Below are positions 35,180 through 46,954 of a stretch of 64,000 nt of DNA, piece by piece. How positions within the stretch are numbered: position 1 is the stretch's first letter; each line of letters opens with the position of its first letter. Below the pieces are notes generated by a model that saw only the letters and a program-made list of their open reading frames with translations, had not been told where the DNA came from and did no database searches. The DNA comes from Liolophura sinensis (taxonomy: Eukaryota > Mollusca > Polyplacophora > Chitonida > Chitonidae), in the NCBI RefSeq assembly GCF_032854445.1, contig NC_088297.1, positions 23,509,127-23,573,126 on the forward strand, read 5' to 3'. The translations under genes and the position numbers were made by a program.

Positions 35180-36275
35180 TTTTTGTATAACCCACATGAC
35201 CACAGATTTCTGTACGACTTACACGGGCAAGATTTTCTATACAGTTTTCATGACCATCAACTTAAACAACCACAGATTTCTGTATTACTTACATGGGCAC
35301 GAGTTTCTATACAGTTTTCACGACCATCAACTTACAGAACCACAGATTTCTGTACGACTTATATGGGCACGAGTTTCTATACAGTTTTCATGACCATCAA
35401 CTTAAACAACCACAGATTTCTGTACTACTTACATGAGTACGAGTTTCTATACAGCTTTCATGACCATCAACTTACACAACTACAGATTTCTGTACGACTT
35501 ACACGGGCACGCGTTTCTATACAGTTTTCATGACCATCAACTTACACAACTACAGATTTCTGTACGACTTACACGGGCACCAGTTTCTATACAATTTTCA
35601 TGACCATCAACTTACACAACTACAGATTTCTGTACGACTTACACGGGCACGAGTTTCTATACAGTTTTCATGACCATCAACTTAAACAACCACAGATTTC
35701 TGTATTACTTACATGAGCACGAGTTTCTATACAGTTTTCATGACCATCAACTTACACAACTACAGATTTCTGTACGACTTACACGGGCACGCGTTTCTAT
35801 ACAGTTTTCATGACCATCAACTTAAACAACCACAGATTTCTGTATTACTTACACGGGCACGAGTTTCTATACAGTTTTCATGACCATCAACTTAAACAAC
35901 CACAGATTTCTGTATTACTTACATGAGCACGAGTTTCTATACAGTTTTCATGACCATCAACTCACACAACTACAGATTTCTGTATTACTTACACGGGCAC
36001 GAGTTTCTATACAGTTTTCATGACCATCAACTCAAACAACCACAGATTTCTGTATTACTTACATGAGCACGAGTTTCTATGCAGTTTTCATGACCATCAA
36101 CTTACACAACTACAGATTTGTGTATTACTTACATGAGCACGAGTTTCTATACAGTTTTCATGACCATCAACTTACACAACTACAGATTTCTGTACGACTT
36201 ACATGGGCACGAGTTTCTATGCAGTTTTCATGACCATCAACTTACACAACTACAGATTTCTGTATCACTTTGTTG
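35180..36275. repeat. 70-bp tandem array
   Basis: About 15 units of TCATGACCATCAACTTAAAC AACCACAGATTTCTGTATTA CTTACATGGGCACGAGTTTC TATACAGTTT. Adjacent units alternate between a few variants (AAACAACCAC versus ACACAACTAC), hinting at expansion by blocks of two to four units. Confidence 0.95.
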
Positions 36276-36779
36276 ACTACTAAAATCTGCATACAATATA
36301 TAAAATATCGCCGAACTATGTTATTCGTTTGCCTACCCATGGTAATGTAAGGTCTATATGTTAAGGTCATACTACGCTGTGATCAGTGCAATTGGTTTGC
36401 CTCCCCGTGCCGTTTGATAGTTGCGATTTTCTGCTCATTTTCCTTGTATTATTTTCATGTGTTTGTTTATTAAACGTATTGCAGTATTTTGAGTACTATG
36501 AAATTGACGACTATTTTGACGTTTATTTTTTACCCCTGCTTAAGTCTGGTTGCTATGTTGGTATTTTTAAAGCATATACATAAACCCCGAGTCAAACCTC
36601 GTCTGATGCAAACTGACAAGACATCGGATTTCACCGGTTGCGTGTGACCATTTGCCAGTTACCACGGTGTAGTTGCTGCTCTGGTCTCTATGAGCTTGTC
36701 TTATTTGTATAGATCCCCCCCCCCCCCCCCTCACCACTATGCCACGAGATTGATTTCCCACACGCTGATGGGAAAAGTC
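36276..36779. other. Unassigned; contains a C-run
   Basis: A homopolymer of 14 C at 36716-36731. From about 36580 the sequence may already belong to the decayed LINE ORF1 that follows, but I could not align it. Confidence 0.4.
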
Positions 36780-37430
36780 TCTCCAGAGGCAAGGACGAAA
36801 TTCCAACTAACTCCATCCTGCTTACCTTTAGCCTGAATCCTTGCCTATCTTAGTAAAACTTATGATTTTAAATGTTCGCAAAGAAAGGTATACTCCACAA
36901 GTGGTTCGCTGTTATGAATGTCAGCGTATAGGGCACATAGCTTCCACATGTCAGGTTTCCTGGGTACGGTGTTGCTCATAAGATGAATGTACGACAAGTC
37001 TAAACCCGTGTGCTGTAATTGTGACAGGAGACATTCCGCAGCGCACAGTGGGAAGTCTTATCAGAATGGAAGCCGTATTCACAAGCAGTTATGGGTCTTG
37101 AAAGTAATAGTGGAACGTCGGTTTCTCATTAAAATGTTGCACTTTTCGAGTATAACCAGTACAGGACATAGGCTGTTATATTCTTATATTTCTGTAAACC
37201 TACTGCAATTCAGTCATTGGCCACTCGGACAAGAGTCTGTAATCCACGACCAGGTTATTGCGAATGTAAGAAGCCATATTTCTGAAGTGTTCTCCTGTCT
37301 GAAAGTAGACAAGGAAACTGACAACATATTGGAAATTTCTACACATGCCGCCAAACATCTAGATTCTGAAGTTATTACTGTTTGGTTACCGCGGCAAAAT
37401 ACTAATTATAAAATAAAAAATAATTAATGT
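36780..37430 (+). pseudogene. LINE ORF1 relic (zinc-knuckle, jockey-type)
   Basis: Plus strand: GKDEIPTNSILLTFSLN near 36790, KLMILNVRKERYTPQVVR near 36855-36909, then a CCHC knuckle CYECQRIGHIASTC at 36910-36951, and after a frame change KPVCCNCDRRHSAAHSG near 37000-37050. This order (DxxPTNSxxLTF, knuckles, C.NC..HSA) is typical of the gag-like ORF1 of jockey/CR1-group non-LTR retrotransposons. Two stops precede KLMILNV and the frame shifts between knuckles. The reverse transcriptase is not recognisable. Confidence 0.75.
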
Positions 37431-38825
37431 TTAATTATGATAAGGGTTGTCCGACACCGGAATGTTTTCAGCTTGAAACCATAACGGCAAGAATTCGAAC
37501 ATTTTTGCGCGCAGCATGGCCTTTATACCTGACACATTATGTGTACAGGTGATCTTGTAAAACCACACCTTAGCTTCATGCTGTCCGGTTATGAGGCATT
37601 GCGTAATGATCAAAGAATAGATGATGTGCTTTAGTCTAGATTCCCATATCAAGCAAGGTGTTGCCTGCAGTTCTTAACCGAGTTAACCGATTCCAGACCT
37701 GAAGAATGACAGGTTATAGTAATTTGTCAGAATGATGAAGGTGTTAATATTTTGAATATTTTTTTCATGATCCGTGGCTGGGGCGTGCGATCGTCACAAT
37801 CGTGTCATCTTTTTTTCATTTCACCGACATTCTTTTGCTGGGACTTCAGTACCCTTGGTTACAAAATGATATTCTTTTGGAACAAACAGCCAAAGGCAAA
37901 AAACACAGAAAGTTATAGTCGGCCCTGGGTAAAAGCTAAAGGTACTACGGATTCTGGCATAGCACAGGGTAAACCAGTAACGGAGGCATAGAAGTGGGTT
38001 CAGTCTGTCGCCGAAAACAATAAAGTAATTCCCACCCAAAATGAAGAAAAAATCACATGCTTGTTTCCAGTAAAGAGGAATGTGAAGCCCTATAGCAAAT
38101 TAACTCACCCGCGTAAGCAGTGATGACAATTACGACCCAGGTTTTCTCCAGTGTAAAATGTAAGCATACTGAGGGTTAATTGGGAAATTTTAAACAACAT
38201 GACTGATGACGATTTGGTTATATTTGATAGTTTTCCATTGGTCAGCCTTATGTAGGCAGTGTCGTCCTCCCTAGGTGAAGATGGTATAACACATACAATT
38301 TTAAAGCTTATGTTAAAGTGTCTGAAGCCTTCTCTGCCATGAAGAAGTACTTTATTCCGCAAATGACAAGACAAATGGTAAACTTCAGCTAAAGGGAGAT
38401 TTCTCTTTAATGTCCAGCTGTGGGTAATTGTATCCAACTTTAATCTACCGTCGAGTAAAGTCGATGTTTTAATTTGCCCAATGCTTTACCACCACCTTCC
38501 TGAGAGTATGTAACATTACCGTTTTCGTCACTAACCTAAAGGGAATTGTAAAAGTTTTCTAGTCCAATTTAGGCGTCGAAACAGACATTCACATACCAGT
38601 CGTCAACCAAAATGGACGTTTCAGGTCAATGATCGCAAAGGCCAATTCCCGAAAAAGACATTTAATACAAACCACCAAAAAACTAAACAACACGAATTAG
38701 CACAGATTCATGCCAAGAGAAGCAGTCAACAGTTTTCAGTGATGACCTAATCGAATGAGTGAAGTTAGTATTCAAATCGTATACCATGTTATTGTATAAG
38801 TTGCCGATAATAAAATATTTATCTC
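37431..38825. other. Possible remainder of the LINE, otherwise unassigned
   Basis: Short open pieces (37860-37990 with KAKGTTDSGIAQGKPVTEA) may continue the ORF1 relic. No reverse-transcriptase or endonuclease motif was found. Confidence 0.35.
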
Positions 38826-39035
38826 AGTTGCCCTATAGGCACGATGGCTCATTACTAGTTGCGCCATAGGCACGATAACTCATTGCTATTTGCGCTATAG
38901 GCACGATGACTCATTACTAGTTGGGCTATAGGCACGATAACTCATTTTTAGTTGAGTTATAGGCACAATAACTCATTACTAGTTGCCCTATAGGCATGAT
39001 AACTCATTACTAGTTGCGTTATAGACACGATAACT
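38826..39035. repeat. 36-37-bp tandem repeat
   Basis: About six units of GTTGCGCTATAGGCACGATA ACTCATTACTA. Diverged among themselves, so older than most arrays in the window. Confidence 0.85.
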
Positions 39036-39064
39036 TATTTTCTAGCGTGGTACACGATTTGAAT

Positions 39065-39300
39065 ACTCATTTTACTCATACCTTGCGCATTTTCTACATC
39101 ACTGAAAGCTATTGACGGCTTCTCTTTGTATGATTCCGTCCTATTTTCGTACTTTATATACTTTCTCATGTTCTAGGTTCATGGTAGATTGTATTAAACG
39201 TCGCTTTGGGAACTGACCTTGCGTTTATTGACCCGGAACGTCCTGATTGGTTGACAGCTGGCATACGAATGTCTGTTTCAACGCCTAGATTTCTGACTTG
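39065..39300 (+). repeat. Interspersed repeat, copy 1 (partner at 43935)
   Basis: ATTGACGGCTTCTCTTTGTA TGATTCCGTC, ACTTTATATACTTTCT, GCGTTTATTGACCCGGAACG TCCT and ATACGAATGTCTGTTTCAAC GC occur in the same order and orientation at 43965-44190. Function unknown; one copy flanks each side of the FAXC-B 3' half. Confidence 0.75.
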
Positions 39301-39384
39301 GTGCGTTTAGGTACATGTCACCCCATACTTGAGAACATCTTAATTCTCGAAAATAAACAGTGGAAAGATAATTGAGGCTGTTGC

Positions 39385-39500
39385 ATGGTTTTCCCCTCTA
39401 TTTGGTGGGCTTGGTTTTCCCTCTATTTGGTGGGTTCGGTTTTCCGTCTATTTGGTGGGTATGGTTTTCCCTCTATTTGGTGGGTATGGTTTTCCCACCT
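39385..39500. repeat. 25-bp minisatellite overlapping the FAXC-B stop codon
   Basis: Four to five units of GGTTTTCCCTCTATTTGGTG GGTAT. The right-hand units form the last codons and the TAG stop (39473-39475) of FAXC-B on the minus strand (C-terminal GGKTIPTK). Confidence 0.92.
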
Positions 39501-42500
39501 CTTGTAGTGCATTCCTCCCAATCTGGCCAAAATCGGCGCCTCATCCGATCACAGTAGTCCAATAATTCAGGGTGTTTTTCTGTGGAAAAAAGGGATTCTG
39601 GATCACATGTTTGCCTGCTACTAAGCAATAGATAATATTTGAAGATTTGCATTTAATGAAACACAAATTTATGTTGGAATCGACTGACTGCATCTCTTCC
39701 TCTCAGGACGATGAAACTGCTCTATGGTTTGATTTTTGAGGTCATTATGTTTTGTTCTTGGTGGTCGACAGAGTGAATCTAGCTCGCCAGCTTTAATTGC
39801 GTCTCTAGAGTTGGAACTTTTTAGTCGACAGCTCAGCTAGATTAGTACTTTCAAGCTTTCGTGTGTATTAAGCAAAGTTAAGAAAAAAGGAAGATAAACT
39901 CATATCCGTACATTCCTAAGAAAAGAGCACCACTCATGACCGTGTATTCCTAAGGCGAGAACAGCACTCATAATTTTAAATTCCTAAAGCAAGAACAGCA
40001 CTCATAACCCTACATTCCTAAGGCAAGAACAGCACTCATAACCGTACATTCCTAAGGCAAGAACAGCACACATAACCGTACATTCCTAAGGCAAGAACAG
40101 CACTCATAACCCAACATTCCTAAGGCAAGAACAGTACTCCTAACCGTATATTCCTAAGGCAAGAGCAGCACTCAAAATCCTACATTCCTAAGGCAAGAAC
40201 AGCACACATAACCGTACATTCCTAAGGCAAAAACAGCACTCATAACCCTACATTCCTAAGGCAAGAACAGCATTCCTAACCGTATATTCCTAAGGCAAGA
40301 ACAGCACTCCTAACCGTATATTCCTAAGGCAAAAACAGCACTCATAACCCTACATTCCTTAGGCAAGAACAGCACACATAAGCGTACATTCCTAAGGAAA
40401 GAACAGCACTCATAACCCTACATTCCTAAGGCAAGAGCAGCATCCAAAACCCTACATTCCTAAGACAAAACAGCACTCATAACCGTACATTTCTAAGGCA
40501 AGAGCAGCACTCATAACCGTATATTCCTGAGGCAAGAGCAGCACTCATAACCCAACATTCCTAAGGCAAAAACAGCACTCATAACTGTACATTCCTAAGG
40601 CGAGTGCACCACTCATAACCGTACATTCTTAAGGCAAGAACAGCACTCATAACCCTACATACCTAAGGCAAGAGCAGCACTCATAACCGTACATTCCTAA
40701 GGCAAGAGCAGCACTCATAACCCTACATTCCTAAGGCAAAAACAGCACTCATCACCCTACATTCCTAAGGCGAGAGCACCACTCATAACCATACATTCCT
40801 AAGGCAAGATCAGAACTCATAACCCTACATACCTAAGGCAAGAACAGCACTCATAACCGTACATTCCTAAGGCAAGAACAGCACTCAAAACCCTACATTC
40901 CTAAGGCAAGAACATCAGTCATAACCCTACGTTCCTAAGGCAAGAGCAGCACTCATAACCATACATTCCTAAGGCAAAAACAGCATTCATAATCATACAT
41001 TCCTAAGGCAGAACAGCACTCATTACCGGTACATTCCTAAGGCAAGAGGAGCACTCATAACCCTACACTCCTAAGGCGAGATCAGTACTTATAACCCTAC
41101 ATTCCTAAGGCAAAAACAGCACTCATAACCATACATTCCTAAGGCAAAAACAGCACTCATAACCCTACATTCCTAAGGCGAGATCAGTACTCATAACCCT
41201 GCATTCCTAAGGCAAGAGCAGCACTCATAACCCTACATTCCTAAGGCAAAAACAGCACTCATAACCCTACATTCCTAAGGCGAGATCAGTACTCATAACC
41301 CTACATTCCTAAGGCAAAAACAGCACTCATAACCCTACATTCCTAAGGCGAGATCAGTACTCATAACCCTACATTCCTAAGGCAAAAACAGCACTCATAA
41401 CCCTACATTCCTAAGGCGAGATCAGTACTCATAACCCTACATTCCTAAGGCAAGAGCAGCACTCATAACCGTACATTCCTAAGGCGAGATCAGTACTCAT
41501 AGTTGTACATTCCTAAGACAAGAGGCAGTATGGGCTCGCATACTGTATGTATATATGAATATGTACGCACTCCTAATGACTCCTCGTTTTCACATGACTG
41601 CAGAAATGTTACGTACGACGTAAAACCTCAAGCATACATACTTACATTCTAAAGTAAGAAATCTTTTTTTAAGGAATGTTACTCGTAATTTCTACCTTAC
41701 GGAAATCATAGACATTCCGTTTTCCCCTTTTACATGCGCGGTTTGTTTGGCTGGGACGTAAAAGCCCACATTTCAAAAGAACTACAACAGACGATTGTAT
41801 ACTTCTCACCTGTGATGAAAACGTCAGCTATCGACCCCGACATGTTGACTGTCAGCTGAGTTATCAGGCTAAACGCGATACAGTCCACTTCTGACGGCTG
41901 GTACCCCATAAGAAACTTCTTTGACCCTGCATTAAAACCACAAAGTAACAGACAGTAACATTATTTTCAGGAGCATAGATTTGAATGTATAACAGCTAAC
42001 TGTCACGAAGGAATACGACAACTCTAATCAATAAAATAAAAAATACTAACAGAAGTCATAGAATGTTACCAAGAAAAGCCGACAAGGCCTCAATATCCTT
42101 CCTCATGACGTCATGGAGCTCTTCTCGCGTATGTCTGCCCATGCCTTGATAATACGCCGCCGTCCGCACTTTACGCCCTATGAACCATCGCACGAGGGGG
42201 GGAATCCCCGCCTCAGACATCCAGGGCTTGTCCTGGTTGTATAGCCAGCGCTCTATTATCATGTACCTGCGGTGTAGAGGAGAAATTGTGATTAAAGTTA
42301 GATTTGAGTGTCTGTCTGGGTTGTGTTGTCAGCGCTCTATTACCAATCTGATTAATTTAGCCAGTGCTCTATTATCAGTCTGAATAATATAGCCAGCGCT
42401 CTATTGTCAGTCTGAGTTGTATAATCAGTTCTTTATTATAAGTCTGAATAATATAGCCAGTGCTCTATTGTCAGTCTGAAAATATAGCCAGTGCTCTATT

Positions 42501-45500
42501 GTCAGTCTGAGTTGTATAGTTGGTGCTCTATTATTAGCCTGAATAATATAGCCAGTGACCTATTGTCAGTCTGAGATGTATAGCCAGCGTTCCATTTTCA
42601 GTCTGAATTCTATAGCCAGCGCTCTATTATCAACCTGAATAACAAAGCCAGTGCTCTATTGTCAGTCTGAGTTGTATAGTCAACGCTTTATTGTCAGTCT
42701 GATTCTATTGCCGATGCTCTATTATCAGTCTGAGTTGTATAGTCAGCGCTCTATTATCAGTCTGAGTTGTATAGTCAGCGCTCTATTATCAGTCTGAGTT
42801 GTATAGTCAGCGCTCTATTATTGGTCTGAGTTGTATAGTCAGTGCTCTATTATCAGTCTGATTTGTATAGTCAGTGCTCTATTATCAGTCTGAGTTGTAT
42901 TGCCAGTGCTATATTGTCAGTCTGAGTTGTATTGCCAGCGCTCTGTTGTCAGTCTGAGTTGTATAGCCAGTGCTGTATTATCAGTCTGAGTTGTATAGTC
43001 AGCGCTCTATTATCAGTCTGAGTTTTATTGCCAGCGCTGTATTGTCAGTCTGAGTTGTATAGTCAGTGCTCTATTGTCAGTCTGAGTTGTATTGCCAGTG
43101 CTCTATTGTCAGTCTGAGTTGTATTGCCAGTGCTCTATTATCAGTCTGAGTTGTATTGCCAGTGCTATTATTGTCAGTCTGAGTTGTATTGCCAGCGCTC
43201 TGTTGTCAGTCTGAGTTGTATAGCCAGTGCTGTATTATCAGTCTGAGTTGTATAGTCAGCGCTCTATTATCAGTCTAAGTTTTATTGCCAGCGCTGTATT
43301 GTCAGTCTGAGTTGTATAGTCAGTGCTCTATTGTCAGTCTGAATTCTATTGCCAGTGCTCTATTGTCAGTCTGAGTTGTATTGCCAGTGCTCTATTGTCA
43401 GTCTGAGTTGTATTGCCAGCGCTGTATTGTCAGTCTGAGTTGTACAGTCAGCGCTCTATTGTCAGTCTGATTGTATTCCCAGTGCTCTATTGTCAGACTG
43501 AGTTGTATCGCAAGTGCTTTATTGTCAGTCTGAGTTGTATATTCAGCGCTCTGTTATCAGTCTAAGTTTTATTGCCAGCGCTGTGTTGTCATTCTGAGTT
43601 GTATAGTCAGTGCTCTATTATTAGTCTGAATAATATAGCCAGTGGTCTATTATCAGTCTGAGTTGTATAAAATCATTACAGACGTACAAGTAAAACCAAG
43701 AGCAGCGACCACAGTATGATAGTTGGCAAACGGTCAAACCTAAGCGATGAAACGCGACCTCCTGTCAGTTTAGCTCAGGCAGAGTTTTATTTGAACTATT
43801 CATGTATATGCATAAATAGTAGCAATCTACACGCCCACTAGCATCACGGCTCAAGCAGAATCTGGTTAAAAACGCAGGGTTGTTAATTACAATTTACTTA
43901 AAGTCACTCGTCTAGAATATCACTCAAAATACTGTGTTGTCATCACATTTATCATCACATTATAACATTCTCGCCTACAACATGCCTTGCGTCTTTCCAA
44001 CATCATTGAAAACTGTTGACTGCTTCTCTTTCCATGATTCCGTCCCATTTTCTTACTTTATATACTTTCTTAGTTCTTTGGTGGTTTGTGTTAAACGCTG
44101 TTTTAAGGAAATGGCCTTGCGATTATTGACCTGAAACGTCCTTTTTGGGTGACGACTGGTATACGAATGTCTGTTTCAACGCATAGATACATCTATTTCA
44201 TTAAGGAATATTTAAATGTCGTCCGAATGGTTTTAAAATAATAAAACGATTGTGTTAAGCTTTTCAGATCAGTTTAGAAATTTTAAGTCTGTTGTGAAGC
44301 TGGATTCAGATATATCCGTCTATCCGTCAGAAATTCCTTTGTCCAAGGCCGGGATTGATCCACCATCTGAGCTGACTCGTGATAGAGAGTGGTGCATCTC
44401 ACTCAGTGAACTCTTCCAAATTCCGGACGAAATGGGAGCGTACCAGCGCAGCACAATGATTCAATGTACAGTGTGGTCGTTATGAGTTCAAGTCCATCCT
44501 ATGTGGGTTTCCTCTCTGGCCGTACTTTGTTCGATTTCCTCCCAACTTAATGTGTCAGCCGTCGAATAAGTGAAATATTCTTGAGTACGACTTAAAATAA
44601 ATGAATAAATAAACATATATCATGCAGATTCCCAGAAAGGCACTACCTTGTGAAGCGGAAACTTTGTGTGGACTTTCCTGTGAACTACATAAACAGTTCA
44701 AAATACGATACCATCTTACACACTTACCACGTCAACGATTCTTCCAAAAGTTTTGAAAATGCCCGTGCAACGGCCTGATTGGCTCGATCTAGACGGAAAT
44801 TGAGGTCGACATCAAATTTCTTGTTCAGGAAGTCGATGCAGAACTGACTGTCCGCCTTGGAAACGCCGTTATAGCGAATCCAGGGAATCTTCCCTTTACT
44901 CGATTTCTTCATACCGTGAACGTTCTGTGTAGAGCAAGCAACAAAAATACGTATGATGAAAAACAATTGTTTATTCATTTCGGTTTTGTTTAACATCCTT
45001 CTCGGGGATGTCTGATTAATTTAATAGGCCAGGCTTACCTATAACAGATGTGAAGTAAATTGATTCGAATAGGTGACTCGCACTTGCAACCATGTTGAAT
45101 CTTCAGTAACTAAAGACTGTCACTCTCAAGTGCGCAGTGAAAGGCACACTCTAGCAGAGATAGAATTAAAGACTTACAGCATAGAGAATAAAACCAGAAC
45201 AGTGACGACAGTGTGATAGACGCACAGCGCAGAGAGTAAAACTAGAGCAGCGACGATAGTGTGATACACGTACAGCATAGAGATTAAAACCAGAGCACCG
45301 ATGACAGTGTGATAGACGTACAGCACAGAGAGTAAAACCAGAGCAGCGAAGACAGGGTTATAGTTGACAAAACACGTAACCGATGAAATACGGCCTCAGT
45401 TTACGTCAATTTACCTCAGTTAGGTTTTATTCTAACCTTTCATGTTCAGGGCTTGATTAGTAGCAAATTACACGACCCCTAGCAGTATGGCTTAACCATA

Positions 45501-46181
45501 TTTTGGTAAAAAAAAGAGACAGTGATGTTAACTGCAATTTATTAGATGTCAATTGTCTAGAGTTACACTTTTTAAGAATACTAATGGTCTTGAGTGTAGG
45601 TAGCCTATAAGTATGTACATGTGCACATACTTTGAAGGTCACTGGAAGGCAATGAGAAACATATAAAACTCCTTGCCGTATTTAACAAAGCGGTTCAATG
45701 CTCTGTACTCCTCTGTTCTGCCCTGCAGTACGTCAGCTTATGAAACACTTAGGCGGCACACAAAAGTGCAACGCTGCAACCGATGACGATATGTTTTCAG
45801 TGCAATTTAGAACCATTTGTGTAAGCTCGTCGGAGTACCCCATTGCACCTTGTCAATTATCTCATCTGCATATATTTACCTTAAAGACAAAATACGGAAT
45901 TAATGTATTTATTGTGGTAAAAAGGCGTAAAGTGAAATTTGGAAGATCATTCAAAATTAGACTGACTATACAAAACTTGTTGCGTATTTTGAGATACAGT
46001 TGTCGGAGCATTGTCTGGGGGTGGGGGTGGTGAGTGCATTACCTGGTAAGGTATGTTGGCCATCCTCAGGTAAGTTTCCAGTTTGAGGCAGTAAGGGGAA
46101 AAGCTGGGGGCATAGGGGCCTCTTTGGAACTGGTACAGGATAACGGTATTCGGGACATCTTCTGGACAGAAATCGGACCCA
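39473..46181 (-). CDS. FAXC: FAXC-like protein B, exons 2-6 (first exon not found)
   Basis: Minus-strand exons in transcript order: 46181-46043, 44924-44728, 42266-42070, 41926-41810 and 39579-39473 (stop TAG at 39475-39473), all with GT/AG borders. They encode [36 protein letters not shown] (thioredoxin-like part), [13 protein letters not shown] then [20 protein letters not shown], a [20 protein letters not shown] helix region, [16 protein letters not shown], and the C-terminal [18 protein letters not shown]. Exon lengths 197, 197 and 117 and all phases equal those of FAXC-A, so the two are paralogues from one ancestor. The protein ends in GGKTIPTK, coded by a 25-bp minisatellite. The first exon (membrane anchor, ending in phase 2) should lie right of 46181 but was not located. 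Confidence 0.92.
39905..41525. repeat. 34-bp minisatellite, about 47 units
   Basis: Units of CCTAAGGCAAGAGCAGCACT CATAACCCTACATT inside the last intron of FAXC-B. A two-unit higher-order form alternating AAAACAGCACTCATAACC with GAGATCAGTACTCATAACC dominates 41060-41480. It shares the 34-bp period, but no sequence, with the array at 18480-20560. Confidence 0.95.
41550..41645 (+). repeat. Fragment of SINE-like family 3
   Basis: CTAATGACTCCTCGTTTTCA CATGACTG, then ACGTACGACGTAAAACCTCA AGCATACATAC is the reverse complement of the family-3 left end, so this is a plus-oriented fragment. Confidence 0.55.
42300..43680. repeat. 32-bp minisatellite derived from FAXC-B exon 4
   Basis: About 43 units of GTTGTATAGCCAGCGCTCTA TTATCAGTCTGA in the intron just upstream (minus strand) of the exon at 42266-42070. 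The first 26 bases of that unit are found inside the exon at about 42236-42261, covering the codons for [10 protein letters not shown] on the opposite strand. The array therefore grew from the exon edge. Units nearest the exon are the most irregular. Confidence 0.93.
43681..43930. repeat. Intronic duplication, copy 1
   Basis: GACGTACAAGTAAAACCAAG AGCAGCGACCACAG, then GATGAAACGCGACCTC, TTTTATTTGAACTATTCATG, GTAGCAATCTACACGCCCAC TAGCA and CGTCTAGAATAT match 45308-45575 block by block with divergence. Both copies lie in FAXC-B introns. Confidence 0.75.
43935..44215 (+). repeat. Interspersed repeat, copy 2 (partner at 39065)
   Basis: GTTGACTGCTTCTCTTTCCA TGATTCCGTC through ATACGAATGTCTGTTTCAAC GC; see the partner copy. 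Confidence 0.75.
44250..44615 (+). repeat. Full-length SINE (family 2)
   Basis: The most complete family-2 copy. A box-B-like GTTATGAGTTCAAGTCC lies at about 44480, then TGGGTTTCCTCTCTGGCCGT ACTTTG, CGATTTCCTCCCAACTTAAT, AAGTGAAATATTCTTGAGTA CGACTTAAAA and an AATGAATAAATAAAC tail. A 77-codon frame through its head is not a gene. Confidence 0.7.
45172..45363. repeat. 48-bp tandem repeat
   Basis: Four units of GACGTACAGCATAGAGAATA AAACCAGAGCAGCGACGACA GTGTGATA. The last unit runs into the duplicated block at 45308. Confidence 0.9.
45308..45575. repeat. Intronic duplication, copy 2
   Basis: Diverged partner of 43681-43930; contains GATGAAATACGGCCTC, TTTTATTCTAACCTTTCATG and TTGTCTAGAGTTACAC. 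It includes one unit of the 48-bp repeat, which suggests the array grew within this copy. Confidence 0.75.
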
Positions 46182-46254
46182 CTGAAAAAAAAGCCATTCA
46201 TGTGGTAATACAGTATTGTTATATGATCCAGTTATTCAGGGTGAGAGTTACGCA

Positions 46255-46450
46255 GGGTCAGGCGTTCGTGACGTAAGGCAACCAGTCAACCAGCTCTATT
46301 GACGTACGATAACCAGTCAACCAGCTCTCGTGACGTAAGACAATCAGTCGCCTGGCAATCGTGGCGTAAAATAATCAGTCAACCAGCCATTGTGACGTAA
46401 GACAATCAATCAACCAGTGATATTAGCGCAATACAGTCAACCAGCGCCAG
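46255..46450. repeat. 33-35-bp tandem repeat with GTGACGTAA
   Basis: About six diverged units of CGTGACGTAAGACAATCAGT CAACCAGCT, just upstream (minus strand) of FAXC-B exon 2. Confidence 0.85.
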
Positions 46451-46954
46451 GTATCCTTATATTGACAGGTCGTTTAAAAGTCGAGAGTAAGGTTGCTTTG
46501 CCTTTATGACTTAAGTGGAGTCGTAACTATGGGGTAGCGCTGATCTTACATCGGTTTCGATGACAATATTTATTGGATGCCTGAAAACACCGTGGAATTG
46601 TTCTCTGCGAGACACAAAAGCAACAATACAGATATTCGGAAGGCACATTGTACAGTGCAAAGTCCAAGATATAGTACATTTAAATGGAAAGGCAGGTAGG
46701 TCATGCAGATATAGAACGACAGAGATAATTATCTATGACAACCAACATACACCCTGACGTCAATTTCACGTAACCAGTTTATAATTAAACCAAAGAGAAA
46801 CATGATAAAACATTGTCAGAGACAGGTATTCGGATCTTGAGAGTTCAAATTCCGACAACTTTGTTATTTTAAGGCAATTCTTCACAATTTGAACTTACAT
46901 TTTCCATTCCTGAATATATTAATGAGGTTTTCGGTTTTGATTCAAAACTGGCAG
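46451..46954. other. Unassigned stretch
   Basis: Between two TGACGTA-bearing arrays; no supported exon. The FAXC-B first exon was searched for here and not found. Confidence 0.4.

Noticed and set aside
39905-41525. TAACCC-containing repeat as interstitial telomere sequence
   Set aside because: TAACCC occurs once per 34-bp unit within a different longer sequence and is often mutated; no consecutive TTAGGG units.
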